A stretch of 64,000 bases of DNA from Sporosarcina sp. P32b (lineage in GTDB: Bacteria > Bacillota > Bacilli > Bacillales_A > Planococcaceae). Positions 28,263 to 37,041 of the stretch are shown here, piece after piece. The stretch is from the NCBI RefSeq assembly GCF_002743335.1, contig NZ_PDZB01000010.1:37229-101228 (forward strand), written 5' to 3'. The first letter of the stretch is position 1. Each line of letters opens with the position of its first letter. The notes below the pieces were generated by a model. That model saw nothing but the letters and a program-made list of their open reading frames with translations, searched no databases and was not told the origin of the DNA. Made by a program: the position numbers and the translations under genes.

Positions 28263-29363
28263 TTAAATCAATGAAGGTCTGATTTCGACATTGACACCTT
28301 TTGGTGCATGTACAGCCACTGTAACATTGGCATGCTGAATCGTAATCCAGCCAAGCCCTGAAATCACTAAATCCGTCTTCGCTTCCTTAATTGAAAACTC
28401 ATGACGTATAAGTGCCGGCAACTTCTCAAGTGATGCAGGTCCTGGTGGCGATAGCATGTCACCAAGATGGTTTTTGTACAATTCATCGGCATTTTCCAAC
28501 TTCGTCCGGTGAACTGGCAAACCATTTGCTGCATAAATGTTGAAAGAAGAGCGACCCCCTTGAATAAAATCAAAACGAGCAAGTCCGCCGATGAATAATG
28601 TTTGTTCAGCATTCAGCTGATAAACTTTCGGTTTCAGCTCTTTCTTCGGCGTAATCAATTTCAAATCATGAGGATCCAAGTGATGAGCCATTTGATGATC
28701 GTTAATAATCCCTGGTGTATCCATTAGCATTTTACCGTCGTCTAATGGAATTTCTACTACATCAAGAGTTGTCCCTGGGAAGTACGATGTCGTAATCACA
28801 TCTTCCATACCGGTCGCATCTTTAATGATTCGATTAATAAAAGTAGATTTCCCTACATTCGTACAACCGACTACGTAGACGTCCTTACCCTTACGGTATT
28901 TCTCAATCGCGTCAAGTGCTTCACTCATACCGTTGCCTTTTACAGCGGAAACTAGTAACACATCGATTGGTTTCAAACCTAGCTTTGCAGCTTCCGTCTT
29001 CATCCAATTTTTCACTCGCTGCGGATTAATCGCTTTCGGCAGGATATCTGCCTTGTTTCCGATTAATAAAATATCTTTCTTGCCTACAAAGCGATGCAGA
29101 CCATTGATCCAACTACCGTTGAAATCAAAAATATCCACGACTTTCACGATCAAGCCTTGTTTTTCACCGATTCCATTTAAAATCGCTAAAAAATCGTCTC
29201 CTGATAAGGATACCGGCTGTAATTCGTTATAGTTTCGTAATTTAAAACAGCGTTGGCATATGACATCTTCTTTTTCTAATGAAGCTGGCGGCGCATAGCC
29301 TTCCATTGTCTTATCCGTCGTTTGGATCGTAATACCGCATCCAATACACTTGATCAATTCCAA
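28263..29363 (-). CDS. yqeH: Ribosome biogenesis GTPase YqeH
   Basis: A 366-residue circularly permuted GTPase needed for 30S assembly. A treble-clef zinc finger comes first (CIGCG ... CQRC), then the permuted motifs: G4 GNKADILPK before G1 GCTNVGKSTFINR (about 165-177) and G3 MDTPG. The start is best taken as TTG at 29361-29363: GGAGGA lies six bases upstream, inside the last codons of yqeG. The upstream in-frame GTG coincides with the ribosome site and is unlikely. Confidence 0.94.
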   Translation of the reverse strand: MELIKCIGCGITIQTTDKTMEGYAPPASLEKEDVICQRCFKLRNYNELQPVSLSGDDFLAILNGIGEKQGLIVKVVDIFDFNGSWINGLHRFVGKKDILLIGNKADILPKAINPQRVKNWMKTEAAKLGLKPIDVLLVSAVKGNGMSEALDAIEKYRKGKDVYVVGCTNVGKSTFINRIIKDATGMEDVITTSYFPGTTLDVVEIPLDDGKMLMDTPGIINDHQMAHHLDPHDLKLITPKKELKPKVYQLNAEQTLFIGGLARFDFIQGGRSSFNIYAANGLPVHRTKLENADELYKNHLGDMLSPPGPASLEKLPALIRHEFSIKEAKTDLVISGLGWITIQHANVTVAVHAPKGVNVEIRPSLI

Positions 29364-29365
29364 AT

Positions 29366-29881
29366 TTAGTCCTCCCACGTAAGTAATCCTTTTCTTTTAA
29401 ACCTTGCCATAATCCTTCGTTCAATCGCACGGTTGAACTTCGTAATCGTCGCATCGGAACTTGCTACAGGGACGACTAATATCGTCTGCAGCCCCACACG
29501 ATTCGCACCCAAGACATCCGTTAACAATTGATCGCCAATCATGACGACATCTTTTTTTGGCAAGCCTAATGTAGCAAGTGCCTGATAAAACGACCTTTTC
29601 AGCGGCTTGCGTGCTTCACAAATATACGGGATGCCTAATGGATCACAAAAGTGACTGACGCGTTCTATATGGTTATTGGAAACAACTGTAATTTGCAAAC
29701 CAGCATCGCGCATGGACTTGAACCACGCCATAATATCTTGCGTAGCATCCGCACGATCCCATTCAACGAGTGTGTTATCTAAATCTGTAATGATACCCTT
29801 AATACCATTCTCAAGAAGGTCTTCTGGTTTAATCAAAAACACGGATTTTACATAAGCACTCGGTAAAAAATGATTTAACAC
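29366..29881 (-). CDS. yqeG: HAD superfamily phosphatase YqeG
   Basis: A 171-residue HAD subfamily IIIA phosphatase with motif I TDLDNTLVEWD (about 31-41), motif II VVSNNHIERV, and motif III/IV KPLKRSF ... VVMIGDQLLTDVLGANR. In the family it is a cytoplasmic phosphatase, related to phosphatidylglycerophosphatase in plants and yeast; bacterial substrate unknown. First gene of the yqeG-yqeM cluster; its stop codon precedes the yqeH start by two bases. Confidence 0.93.
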   Translation of the reverse strand: MLNHFLPSAYVKSVFLIKPEDLLENGIKGIITDLDNTLVEWDRADATQDIMAWFKSMRDAGLQITVVSNNHIERVSHFCDPLGIPYICEARKPLKRSFYQALATLGLPKKDVVMIGDQLLTDVLGANRVGLQTILVVPVASSDATITKFNRAIERRIMARFKRKGLLTWED

Positions 29882-30001
29882 ATTATCCTCTCCGCCCTAC
29901 AACAAATTCTTGTCTGATTATAACATAGTTGTGTAGCCTGCACGCACAACTATGTCTGATTTTATCGCTTTTCTTGTCAGTGATAGACCATCCGTCGTTT
30001 G

Positions 30002-30010
30002 CATAGAGTA
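30002..30010 (+). promoter_or_regulatory. Candidate mother-cell sigma -10 element for sigK
   Basis: CATAGAGTA fits the sigma-K pattern CATA-n3-TA and is close to the sigma-E -10. No convincing -35 is seen at the proper distance. It lies about 15 bases before the GGAGGT site of sigK, fitting autoregulation by sigma-K. Tentative. Confidence 0.35.
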
Positions 30011-30036
30011 AACTACTAATAATCGGAGGTGGTCAC

Positions 30037-30735
30037 ATGAGCGGTTTTTTCCTAGCCGTCATGCAATTATGGTTAGAGATCCCCGCGCTAATCGGTTATA
30101 TCCGAGGGCAAGCTTTCCTTCGTCCATTGTCCAAGAAAGAAGAGGCAGAGTGCCTGAGACGATTAGCTGAAGGAGATGTAAGTGCACGTGATGAACTCAT
30201 TGAACACAATATGCGTTTAGTCGCCCATATCGTCAAGAAGTTCCAGCCAAAGCACGAACTACTTGATGATTATATTTCCATAGGTGCGATTGGTCTGATG
30301 AAAGCCGTCAACAGTTTTACGCCAGACCGTAAAACCAAACTCGCGACGTATGCTGCACGCTGTATTGAAAATGAAATACTTATGTATTTACGAACTCAAA
30401 AAAAGGTGCAAAAAGATGTCTCCCTCTACGAACCAATCGGCATGGATAAAGATGGCCAATCCCTAGAAATCGCAGACCTCCTTCAAACAAACGACATACC
30501 TCCACAAACAACCGTAGAACAAAATGAACAAAAAGAGCGTCTCTACCGTCATTTGGATAAACTTGATTCACGCGAGTTGGAAATCATTCAAAGACGTTAC
30601 GGCTTGCTGGATGATCAGCCGATGACACAAAAAGAAATTGCTGAGCAACTGAATATTTCCAGGAGTTATGTTTCACGTATCGAGAAACGGGCAATCGTCA
30701 AATTATATCAATCGTTTAAGCATGAATACCAATAA
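30037..30735 (+). CDS. sigK: RNA polymerase sporulation sigma factor SigK (uninterrupted)
   Basis: A 232-residue sigma-70 family factor of late mother-cell gene expression. A hydrophobic pro-sequence (about residues 1-20, ending LIGYIRG) is the membrane-bound segment removed at activation. Region 2 shows HNMRLVAHIVKKF, the core-binding ISIGAIGLMKAV, and KLATYAARCIENEILMYLR; region 4 shows the helix-turn-helix MTQKEIAEQLNISRSYVSRIEKR. The gene is continuous, with no skin-type insertion. A strong GGAGGT precedes the ATG. Transcribed opposite to neighbours. Confidence 0.94.
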   Translation: MSGFFLAVMQLWLEIPALIGYIRGQAFLRPLSKKEEAECLRRLAEGDVSARDELIEHNMRLVAHIVKKFQPKHELLDDYISIGAIGLMKAVNSFTPDRKTKLATYAARCIENEILMYLRTQKKVQKDVSLYEPIGMDKDGQSLEIADLLQTNDIPPQTTVEQNEQKERLYRHLDKLDSRELEIIQRRYGLLDDQPMTQKEIAEQLNISRSYVSRIEKRAIVKLYQSFKHEYQ

Positions 30736-30740
30736 TACAA

Positions 30741-30806
30741 AAAGCGTTTCCGATCGTGCAACAGAGGGCCACAGCCCCCGCACACCGGAAACGCTTTGTT
30801 TCTTTT
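30741..30806. terminator. Bidirectional terminator between sigK and the 26-residue gene
   Basis: AAAGCGTTTCCG (30741-30752) pairs with CGGAAACGCTTT (30786-30797) over a 33-base loop containing an inner GC-rich hairpin (GGGCCACAGCCC). T-rich tails occur on both sides. Confidence 0.85.
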
Positions 30807-30807
30807 C

Positions 30808-30888
30808 TCAGTCAGCTTTAACCTCGCGTAAAATAATTGCTGCCAATAGTGCTGTGACGATAAATACTCCACCCATTAAGAATTCCAT
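30808..30888 (-). CDS. Single-span membrane peptide, 26 residues
   Basis: An ATG at 30886-30888 opens 26 codons: an N-terminal MEFLMGG, one hydrophobic span (FIVTALLAAIIL) and a polar tail REVKAD. A very good ribosome site, GAGGAGGG, lies seven bases before the start, and the stop codon is directly followed by the sigK-shared terminator, so the gene is bounded like a real one. No family recognised. It lies 67 bases downstream of mtnN and may be on the same transcript. Confidence 0.6.
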   Translation of the reverse strand: MEFLMGGVFIVTALLAAIILREVKAD

Positions 30889-30955
30889 TGAATGTCCCTC
30901 CTCTCAACCAAACGAACTGCTAATCTGTCTACTAAGACATTTTATCATAGAACGA

Positions 30956-31648
30956 TCAAAGTTTCGAGATGACGCGCAAAACAATCTGTGACGAGTGTTT
31001 GGCTGCCAGTGGTAAAAATTCATCAAAACTGACTGTCGATTCCTTACCGGCTATATCAGATAGTGCGCGGATGACAACGCATCGCGTGTTGAACTGATAA
31101 CAGACTTGCGCGACGGCCGCCGCTTCCATTTCTACGGCGATGACGCGTGGGAATCTTTTTTTAACTTGTAGGACTTTTTCAGGATCATCCATGAAAGTAT
31201 CAGCTGATGCGATAGTTCCTACAGCATGTTCATATGTATCTAACTCAATTACTGCTTCTCTAGCAAAATCGATCAGTTTAGAATCTGAAGGAAAGCTTGC
31301 AGGAAGTTGAGGAACTTGGCCTAGCTCGTAGCCGAATGCAGTGACATCGACATCATGATGCAGGACATAATCAGATATTACAATCGTTCCCACTTCGAGC
31401 TCTGGATTAGTTCCACCTGCAGAACCTGTATTCAAGACTACGTCAGGTTTGTAGTTTTGCAAAAGGATTGTTGTTGCCATGGCAGCGTTTACTTTTCCGA
31501 TGCCACTTTTCGTTACAATCACTTGATGCTTGCCTACTTTGCCTTCAATAAACTCACAATTTCCCACGGTTGTGATTTTCCCAAGACCAATTTCTCTGCG
31601 TAATATTTCGACTTCTTCCTCCATGGCACCTACGATTGCTATTTTCAT
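30956..31648 (-). CDS. mtnN: 5'-methylthioadenosine/S-adenosylhomocysteine nucleosidase
   Basis: A 230-residue nucleosidase that cleaves MTA and SAH in the methionine salvage and SAM by-product pathways. Begins MKIAIVGAMEEEVEIL; contains VTKSGIGKVNAAMATTILL, NTGSAGG (about 76-82), the ligand region VIAVEMEAAAVAQVCY (catalytic Glu) and RALSDIAG with the catalytic Asp (about 197). Standard length. Confidence 0.96.
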   Translation of the reverse strand: MKIAIVGAMEEEVEILRREIGLGKITTVGNCEFIEGKVGKHQVIVTKSGIGKVNAAMATTILLQNYKPDVVLNTGSAGGTNPELEVGTIVISDYVLHHDVDVTAFGYELGQVPQLPASFPSDSKLIDFAREAVIELDTYEHAVGTIASADTFMDDPEKVLQVKKRFPRVIAVEMEAAAVAQVCYQFNTRCVVIRALSDIAGKESTVSFDEFLPLAAKHSSQIVLRVISKL

Positions 31649-31719
31649 TTATGCCTTCTCCCCTTTTCACTTACTAGAATGTGCTGCCCAATAGGCAGCA
31701 CATCGGTAGGTTAATTCAC

Positions 31720-32493
31720 TTACTTCAAAACTTCCATTTTGACAGGTTTCCAACCTTGGCCGTCCACCCACTGAAGATATACTTTGAATTTTTTGGAATT
31801 GTCTTTACTTCTCACAATGCCTTCTGATTTTTGAGGACTGCCGCCATTCTGAATCCGATCAAAATACAATTGATCTTCAGACATGCCAGTTGCATAGGAT
31901 ATGGCTTTCTTTTTCTCATGCCAGTCATCGGACTGACCATCATACTTTGAAACGTGCTCGCCTGATTGCTTTGTTCCAACAGGTTTCCAGTCAGGATTCA
32001 CAACCACTTTCTTACCAGAATCCGATGAAGTTTCTTTCTTTGGCTTGTCCTGTTTTGGTTGTTCCTTTTTAGGTTCCACTTTTTGGGTTTGTTGTTTTTT
32101 CGGTTCGTCTACTTTAGGCGCTTCTACTACTGGTGCTTCCGGTTCTTCAACCACTTCATTTACCACTTCGTTATTTTCTTCAGGAGCCTGAACTTCTGGT
32201 TCATCTGGTTCATCTGCTTCTTCCGGCTCGGCGTCTTCCGTTTCAGGCTTGTCCTCATCGTTCTCATCGTCTAAAACGATAGGTTCCATTGGGGCTGTAT
32301 CTGATTGTGTAGATTGTTCAGGCTTGTCAATTGCCACTTCTTTTTCATCGTCACCAGTAAGAAAGATGATAGCAACAACCGCAATAAGGAAAATCACAAC
32401 ACCTATTGAAATATTTAATACTCTATTCACTTTGCTTGCTTTACTGCCTTGTTTTCTTGACGTTCTCGAATACTTCGGACCTTGATCTGCCAT
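31720..32493 (-). CDS. yrrS: YrrS-like protein (DUF1510), membrane-anchored
   Basis: A 257-residue protein with a basic cytoplasmic N-terminus, one membrane span (about residues 27-46, LNISIGVVIFLIAVVAIIF), a long acidic Glu/Pro-rich stretch (about 60-150), and a C-terminal DUF1510 domain (about 165-257) with VVNPDWKPVGTKQSGEH and the ending GQGWKPVKMEVLK. The domain probably lies outside the cell. In B. subtilis yrrS neighbours a penicillin-binding protein gene (pbpI); none is here. Start at 32491-32493 gives proper spacing from AAAGGAG; the earlier ATG touches that site. Confidence 0.85.
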   Translation of the reverse strand: MADQGPKYSRTSRKQGSKASKVNRVLNISIGVVIFLIAVVAIIFLTGDDEKEVAIDKPEQSTQSDTAPMEPIVLDDENDEDKPETEDAEPEEADEPDEPEVQAPEENNEVVNEVVEEPEAPVVEAPKVDEPKKQQTQKVEPKKEQPKQDKPKKETSSDSGKKVVVNPDWKPVGTKQSGEHVSKYDGQSDDWHEKKKAISYATGMSEDQLYFDRIQNGGSPQKSEGIVRSKDNSKKFKVYLQWVDGQGWKPVKMEVLK

Positions 32494-32558
32494 TTCAGAC
32501 ATCTCCTTTACTTAAAATGAAACGCGTATACTTCGGCGAATTGAATTAAAAATCACAA

Positions 32559-32587
32559 TACCGTCTTCTACTAGTGAGAAGACGGTA
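32559..32587 (-). terminator. Terminator after greA
   Basis: TACCGTCTTCT pairs with AGAAGACGGTA (32559-32569, 32577-32587) around a 7-base loop, with a modest T-rich stretch following on the minus strand; it lies seven bases past the greA stop. Confidence 0.7.
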
Positions 32588-32593
32588 CGTGTG

Positions 32594-33070
32594 TCATTTT
32601 ATCTCGAGTATCTCTACTGACATTTCACCGCCGGGAGTCTGGATCCTTACTTTGTCATCCTTTTTTCGGCCAATTAACGCTTTCGCAATTGGCGAGTCGT
32701 TTGAGATCATACCTTCCAATGGATTGGCTTCAGCAGAACCAACAATTGTGTACGTCTCTTTTTCACCATCAGGAATTTCTTTAAAAGTAACTGTCTTGCC
32801 TAATTGCACTTCATCCGTATTCAATTCATCTTCAGTTATAATGACCGCATTACGAATCATTCCTTCAATAGAAGAAATCTTACCTTCTACAAATGCCTGA
32901 TCTTCTTTCGCTGAATCGTACTCGGAGTTTTCCGATAAATCACCATAGCTACGTGCAATTTTAATGCGTTCTACTACTTCCACACGTTTAACCGTTTTCA
33001 ATTGTTCTAGTTCGTCTTCTAACTTTGCTTTACCTGCAGCCGTCATTGGAAATTTCTTTTCTGAAACCAT
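32594..33070 (-). CDS. greA: Transcription elongation factor GreA
   Basis: A 158-residue GreA that stimulates transcript cleavage in backtracked RNA polymerase. N-terminal coiled coil (about 1-80) with the conserved [18 protein letters not shown] at its tip carrying the acidic residues that coordinate magnesium, then the FKBP-like C-terminal domain with [16 protein letters not shown]. Start at 33068-33070 behind GAGGAGTG gives [10 protein letters not shown]. Confidence 0.96.
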   Translation of the reverse strand: MVSEKKFPMTAAGKAKLEDELEQLKTVKRVEVVERIKIARSYGDLSENSEYDSAKEDQAFVEGKISSIEGMIRNAVIITEDELNTDEVQLGKTVTFKEIPDGEKETYTIVGSAEANPLEGMISNDSPIAKALIGRKKDDKVRIQTPGGEMSVEILEIK

Positions 33071-33289
33071 GTAATAACACTCCTCATATGTCTGTTCATA
33101 AAAAATACTATGTCGCACAAACTTCAATTATGTGACATAGCGGAACTATTTTAGTTTTAACTATACTTTTTTCCGTTCCTCATTCTAAACTGAACGAAAA
33201 AAAGCCCTTGCTTGTCTTGCATGCATCCTATTTATACTATACAAACACTGGCAGATGCTGAATTAATTTAAAATTATGTCATCATCATA

Positions 33290-33925
33290 TTATACTTCGT
33301 CAACAGAAGCAAGAATTGTTTTTATCTTCGTTACCATCAAATCGATTGCGACCGCATTCTCGCCGCCTTCTGGAATGATTATATTAGCATACTTTTTTGT
33401 CGGTTCAATAAATTGATTATGCATCGGACGCACCACCGTAACGTATTGCTCGACGACAGAATCTACTGTACGTCCACGGTCATGAATATCCCGTAAAATC
33501 CGACGAATAATACGTATATCAGAATCCGTATCAACAAATAGCTTGATATCCATTAGATCCCGCAATCGTTCATCTTCCAACACTAAGATACCTTCAAGAA
33601 TGATGACATCTTGTGAATCTACAGTTACTTTTTCAGCTGAACGAGTATGCAATGTGTAATCATATGTCGGCTTTTCGATTGCTTGCCTATTGATCAACTG
33701 GTGGATATGCTGAATTAGTAGGTCAGTATCGAATGCTAATGGGTGATCATAGTTCGTTTTTAATCTTTCTTCAAGTGCTAAATGCGATTGGTCTTTATAG
33801 TAATCATCTTGTTCAATGACGACGACAGAATGACCTTGAAATACTTCATGTATCTTTTTGGTGACACTAGTCTTACCGGAACCAGAACCACCGGTAATAC
33901 CAATTACGACAGGTTTTTTCTTCAC
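33290..33925 (-). CDS. udk: Uridine kinase
   Basis: A 211-residue P-loop kinase that phosphorylates uridine and cytidine for pyrimidine salvage. Walker [14 protein letters not shown] at residues 9-21, [20 protein letters not shown], and [12 protein letters not shown] in the lid region. Lies between trmR and greA; in B. subtilis udk is in the same neighbourhood (yrrM-yrrN-yrrO-udk-greA). Confidence 0.96.
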   Translation of the reverse strand: MKKKPVVIGITGGSGSGKTSVTKKIHEVFQGHSVVVIEQDDYYKDQSHLALEERLKTNYDHPLAFDTDLLIQHIHQLINRQAIEKPTYDYTLHTRSAEKVTVDSQDVIILEGILVLEDERLRDLMDIKLFVDTDSDIRIIRRILRDIHDRGRTVDSVVEQYVTVVRPMHNQFIEPTKKYANIIIPEGGENAVAIDLMVTKIKTILASVDEV

Positions 33926-33951
33926 AGTGATTCCCCTTTGTTTCCTACTGT

Positions 33952-34590
33952 TTATTCTTTTTTCACAGCTATTAAGATGCCGTCACCTATAGGTACTAGT
34001 GACGTTTCATAGTGATTGTTTTGCATTGCCCAGCTCGTGAATTGTTGCAAATTTCGGATCATTGTCCGGTTGCGTTTTGGTATGTCTCCATCTTCCAACA
34101 GCACCATACCATGCATAAACATATTATCACAATAGATAACACCTGCGGGACCGACGAGCGGGCTATATTTGTCGAAAAACTTTCGATATTGCCCTTTGGC
34201 TGCATCAATGAACAGTGTGTCAAATGGTTCTTGTGGTAACTCGGCCTCATCTAACTCGAGTGCGTCACCCTGAATGATTGTAATACGCTCTTGCAGTCCA
34301 CTGCGCTCAATATGTTCGACCGCTTTCTCATACCGTTCTGCATCGCGCTCAATCGTATAAATTACAGCATCGGGAAAAGCTTTCGCCAATCGAATAGCCG
34401 AATAGCCGATCGCGCTCCCGATTTCAAGAATACGTTTCGGCTGCTGGATTTGCAGCAGCCCAATTAATGTATATAAGCCTGTATCATCCATGATTGGCAC
34501 ACGATTCTCTGCGGCGTAGTGCTCCATTTCTAGGACGAGTGGCTCTTTTACTTCCGCAAAGCGGCTAATATACGCATTGTAGTCCGTCAT
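33952..34590 (-). CDS. trmR: tRNA 5-hydroxyuridine methyltransferase
   Basis: A 212-residue class I O-methyltransferase (YrrM/TrmR), which in B. subtilis converts 5-hydroxyuridine to 5-methoxyuridine at the tRNA wobble position. SAM motif [17 protein letters not shown] (about 55-70), [27 protein letters not shown] (about 127-142) with metal-binding Asp, and YCDNMFMHG. Full length. The hydroxylase genes trhP1/trhP2 (yrrN, yrrO) that follow it in B. subtilis are not here; udk follows after 26 bases. Confidence 0.92.
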   Translation of the reverse strand: MTDYNAYISRFAEVKEPLVLEMEHYAAENRVPIMDDTGLYTLIGLLQIQQPKRILEIGSAIGYSAIRLAKAFPDAVIYTIERDAERYEKAVEHIERSGLQERITIIQGDALELDEAELPQEPFDTLFIDAAKGQYRKFFDKYSPLVGPAGVIYCDNMFMHGMVLLEDGDIPKRNRTMIRNLQQFTSWAMQNNHYETSLVPIGDGILIAVKKE

Positions 34591-34613
34591 ATCTAGTTCC
34601 CCTTTGCGACGTA

Positions 34614-35756
34614 TTATTTATATTGGCTGTCGATATACTTTGCTTTGTTCTTAAGATGTTCTTCATACGTTTTAGCAAAGTAATTCTTGCCATTTTCATC
34701 TGCCAAGAAGAACAAGTATCCCGTCTTGGATGGTTCTACTGTTGCCTGGAGCGAAGCAGTTCCGGCATTCGCAATAGGTCCTGGCGGCAATCCTTTATTC
34801 TTATACGTATTATAGATATTATCCACTTTCAGGTCCTCATTCATGACGCGGGCTTTGTGTTCTCCTAATGCATATAAAACGGTTGGATCTGTCTGTAACG
34901 GCATCCCTTGCTCAATACGATTATTGAAGACGCTCGCAATCGTTTCGCGATCCGTTTGACCAGTTGCTTCTTTTTCTAACAGCGAGGCAAACGTTAGCAT
35001 TTTATGCACTGAACGGTTTTTGCCTTCCTCCGCCCAATACGCTTTATACGGTATCACGTTCTGTACGGTGGCATCCACCATCGTATCGACCACTTCTTTC
35101 ACTGTAGGCTTTTCCTCAAAGAACGGATAAGTGGCAGGGAATAGATAACCTTCAAGTGCATAACGTATATTCTCATTCAGAATTTCTTTTGTTATGACTT
35201 CTGGATATTTCTCCATATATTCTTGAATGACTTGTTCATTCGTTACATACTCCATAAACTGTTCTTTAGTAATCGTCGTCTTTTTGCTTGTTCTTTCTGC
35301 AATTTGATCTATCGTTAACCCTTCCGGAATCGTAAGTGTAAATGCCGGTGTGCGGTAGACCACGCCTGTTTTCAGGCTCTTAATCAATTCATCTGGTGTC
35401 ATAGACTGTGTTAATCCATACGTGCCAGCCTGAAAATCTGCTTCATTGTTTACTTTTGCATAGTATTTGAAGATCCGAGCATTTTTAATAATCCCGGACT
35501 CTTCCAGTTTTTCTGAAATCATATCCAAACCTGAACCTATCGGAATTTCTACTTCAACAATTTTTTCCGAATCCGGATCAACAGGTTCTAACGCACTTTT
35601 TATGTATGTATAGACCGAAAAACCTCCAACTATCCCTACAACCAATACGACTGCCACAATCCAAAGTACTATTTTTCTAACGGTTCTCACTTCTTCCTTC
35701 TGTTCTAACATACGTTCAAACATGACATCTTTTTTTCTCTGGGGCTCTTTTTCCAC
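34614..35756 (-). CDS. mltG: Endolytic murein transglycosylase MltG
   Basis: A 380-residue membrane-anchored lytic transglycosylase (YrrL) that cuts nascent glycan strands. A cytoplasmic N-terminus, one membrane span (about residues 30-52, IVLWIVAVVLVVGIVGGF) and an extracellular YceG/MltG domain with LysM-like part, the catalytic Glu in FASLLEKEATG, and DPTVLYALG plus NTYKNKGLPPGPIANAG. The start is best taken as GTG at 35754-35756, behind GAGGTG; longer in-frame versions would begin inside the terminator of the upstream gene. Confidence 0.94.
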   Translation of the reverse strand: MEKEPQRKKDVMFERMLEQKEEVRTVRKIVLWIVAVVLVVGIVGGFSVYTYIKSALEPVDPDSEKIVEVEIPIGSGLDMISEKLEESGIIKNARIFKYYAKVNNEADFQAGTYGLTQSMTPDELIKSLKTGVVYRTPAFTLTIPEGLTIDQIAERTSKKTTITKEQFMEYVTNEQVIQEYMEKYPEVITKEILNENIRYALEGYLFPATYPFFEEKPTVKEVVDTMVDATVQNVIPYKAYWAEEGKNRSVHKMLTFASLLEKEATGQTDRETIASVFNNRIEQGMPLQTDPTVLYALGEHKARVMNEDLKVDNIYNTYKNKGLPPGPIANAGTASLQATVEPSKTGYLFFLADENGKNYFAKTYEEHLKNKAKYIDSQYK

Positions 35757-35792
35757 AAGCCTCACCTCTTCTTCCGCTATAGATAAATCCAT

Positions 35793-35823
35793 TAAAAAAG
35801 ACGGAACGGTCAGCACCATTCCG
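35793..35823 (-). terminator. Terminator between yrzB and mltG
   Basis: Minus strand: CGGAATGGT (35815-35823) pairs with ACCGTTCCG (35802-35810) around GCTG and is followed by TCTTTTTTA. A classical intrinsic terminator. Confidence 0.9.
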
Positions 35824-35844
35824 CCCGTCACATGATATTATCGC

Positions 35845-36135
35845 TTACTCGTCTTCTTCTTCTAGGAATGTGTTCAATACTTCTTCGATCATATCCCATT
35901 CTTCATCAGATTCGATTTCAAGAAGTGATCCGCCATCTTGTCCTTCTTCAGTTGGAATGAAAGCAGAAGCATGGATTTCAACTTCCTCGTCATCGTCTCT
36001 CTCTTCGCCATCTAAAACATGATAAAGTACATATGATCTTTCATATTCTTTTGAATCAAATGTTAAAATTACCTCACATACGTGTTCTTCGCCGTTCTCA
36101 TCTACGATTGTCATTGTTTCTTGTCCGTGTTCCAT
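35845..36135 (-). CDS. yrzB: DUF1292 family protein YrzB
   Basis: A 96-residue very acidic cytoplasmic protein of the DUF1292 family: [19 protein letters not shown], then [14 protein letters not shown] and a Glu/Asp-rich tail. Function unknown, but the ireB-ruvX-yrzB trio is conserved across Firmicutes next to alaS. It follows ruvX by 13 bases and ends at a terminator. Confidence 0.92.
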   Translation of the reverse strand: MEHGQETMTIVDENGEEHVCEVILTFDSKEYERSYVLYHVLDGEERDDDEEVEIHASAFIPTEEGQDGGSLLEIESDEEWDMIEEVLNTFLEEEDE

Positions 36136-36148
36136 TGTTTAATCACCT

Positions 36149-36568
36149 CTAGTTTTTTTGTAAATCCAAATAACCTTGTAAAATCATGACAGCTGCCATT
36201 TTATCTATGACCGACTTACGTTTTTTACGACTGACATCCGCTTCAATTAAGACGCGTTCAGCAGCCATAGTAGTTAATCGTTCATCCCATAAAACGACAG
36301 GTAAACCGAATTTTTCGCGTAATTTCTCCGCATATTGTTCGGATGCTTCTCCACGGGGCCCAATCGTATTATTCATATTCTTAGGATACCCGACGACAAA
36401 CTCCGTCACTTCGTATTCTTCTGTCAATTGTTTGACACGTTTCATCCCGAAAGAACCTACCGCTTCATCAATTTTGATAGTTTCGATTCCTTGGGCTGTC
36501 CAACCGAGGCTATCGCTTATCGCAACACCAACGGTCTTCGTGCCAACATCCAATCCCATAGTTCTCAT
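36149..36568 (-). CDS. ruvX: RuvX/YqgF family Holliday junction resolvase-like protein
   Basis: A 139-residue RNase H-fold protein (YrrK). First acidic motif [15 protein letters not shown], second VGYPKNMNN(T) with GPRGEASEQ, third [13 protein letters not shown] and the last Asp in [16 protein letters not shown]. Family members act in rRNA 5' processing or recombination. Overlaps ireB by four bases (ATGA). Confidence 0.94.
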   Translation of the reverse strand: MRTMGLDVGTKTVGVAISDSLGWTAQGIETIKIDEAVGSFGMKRVKQLTEEYEVTEFVVGYPKNMNNTIGPRGEASEQYAEKLREKFGLPVVLWDERLTTMAAERVLIEADVSRKKRKSVIDKMAAVMILQGYLDLQKN

Positions 36569-36837
36569 TCTGTTTTACCTCTATTTTCTCGGATATAGAA
36601 CTTCACTAATTCTTCTAGAATCTCGTCCCGTTCCAGTTTCCGAATCAGACTACGCGCATCTTCGTGGCGTGGAATGTAGGCTGGATCACCAGATAGTAAG
36701 TAACCAACCATCTGGTTAATTGGATTGTAACCTTTTTCTTCTAATGATTTGTAAACGTGGAGCATGACTGTTTTGACTTCTTCCTCCATTGATTCTTCAG
36801 GAAAGTTAAACTTCATCGTTTCATCGGACGAATTCAT
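36565..36837 (-). CDS. ireB: IreB family regulatory phosphoprotein
   Basis: A 90-residue DUF965 protein (YrzL); in Enterococcus IreB is a substrate of the PASTA kinase IreK and affects cephalosporin resistance. Contains [31 protein letters not shown] and [21 protein letters not shown] (quoted in parts). Thr residues in SSDETMKF are the likely phosphosites. Start at 36835-36837 with GGGGTG upstream. Confidence 0.93.
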   Translation of the reverse strand: MNSSDETMKFNFPEESMEEEVKTVMLHVYKSLEEKGYNPINQMVGYLLSGDPAYIPRHEDARSLIRKLERDEILEELVKFYIRENRGKTE

Positions 36838-37041
36838 ACTCGACACCCCGCTTTCCGATTTCCATTTATGTCTATAACGATCTACCGTCAAAATATACAT
36901 AGTAAATAGATTTGTGGATCAACCACCGTTCAAATTCGTTCTAGTCTGGCTCTTTCCTATAGGCATGTACTTTATTCACCCGAATGGAAATTAACTAGTT
37001 ACATGTATCTACATTTTAAGATTCATCGCTCTACATAATGG

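Noticed and set aside
33071..33289. Possible terminator after udk upstream region (AAGCCCTTGCTTGTC stretch)
   Set aside because: The T-run is present, but no stable stem could be drawn, so it was not listed.
36186..36719. 177-codon plus-strand frame across ruvX and ireB
   Set aside because: Runs antisense through two conserved genes, no ribosome site, and low-complexity translation typical of a shadow frame.
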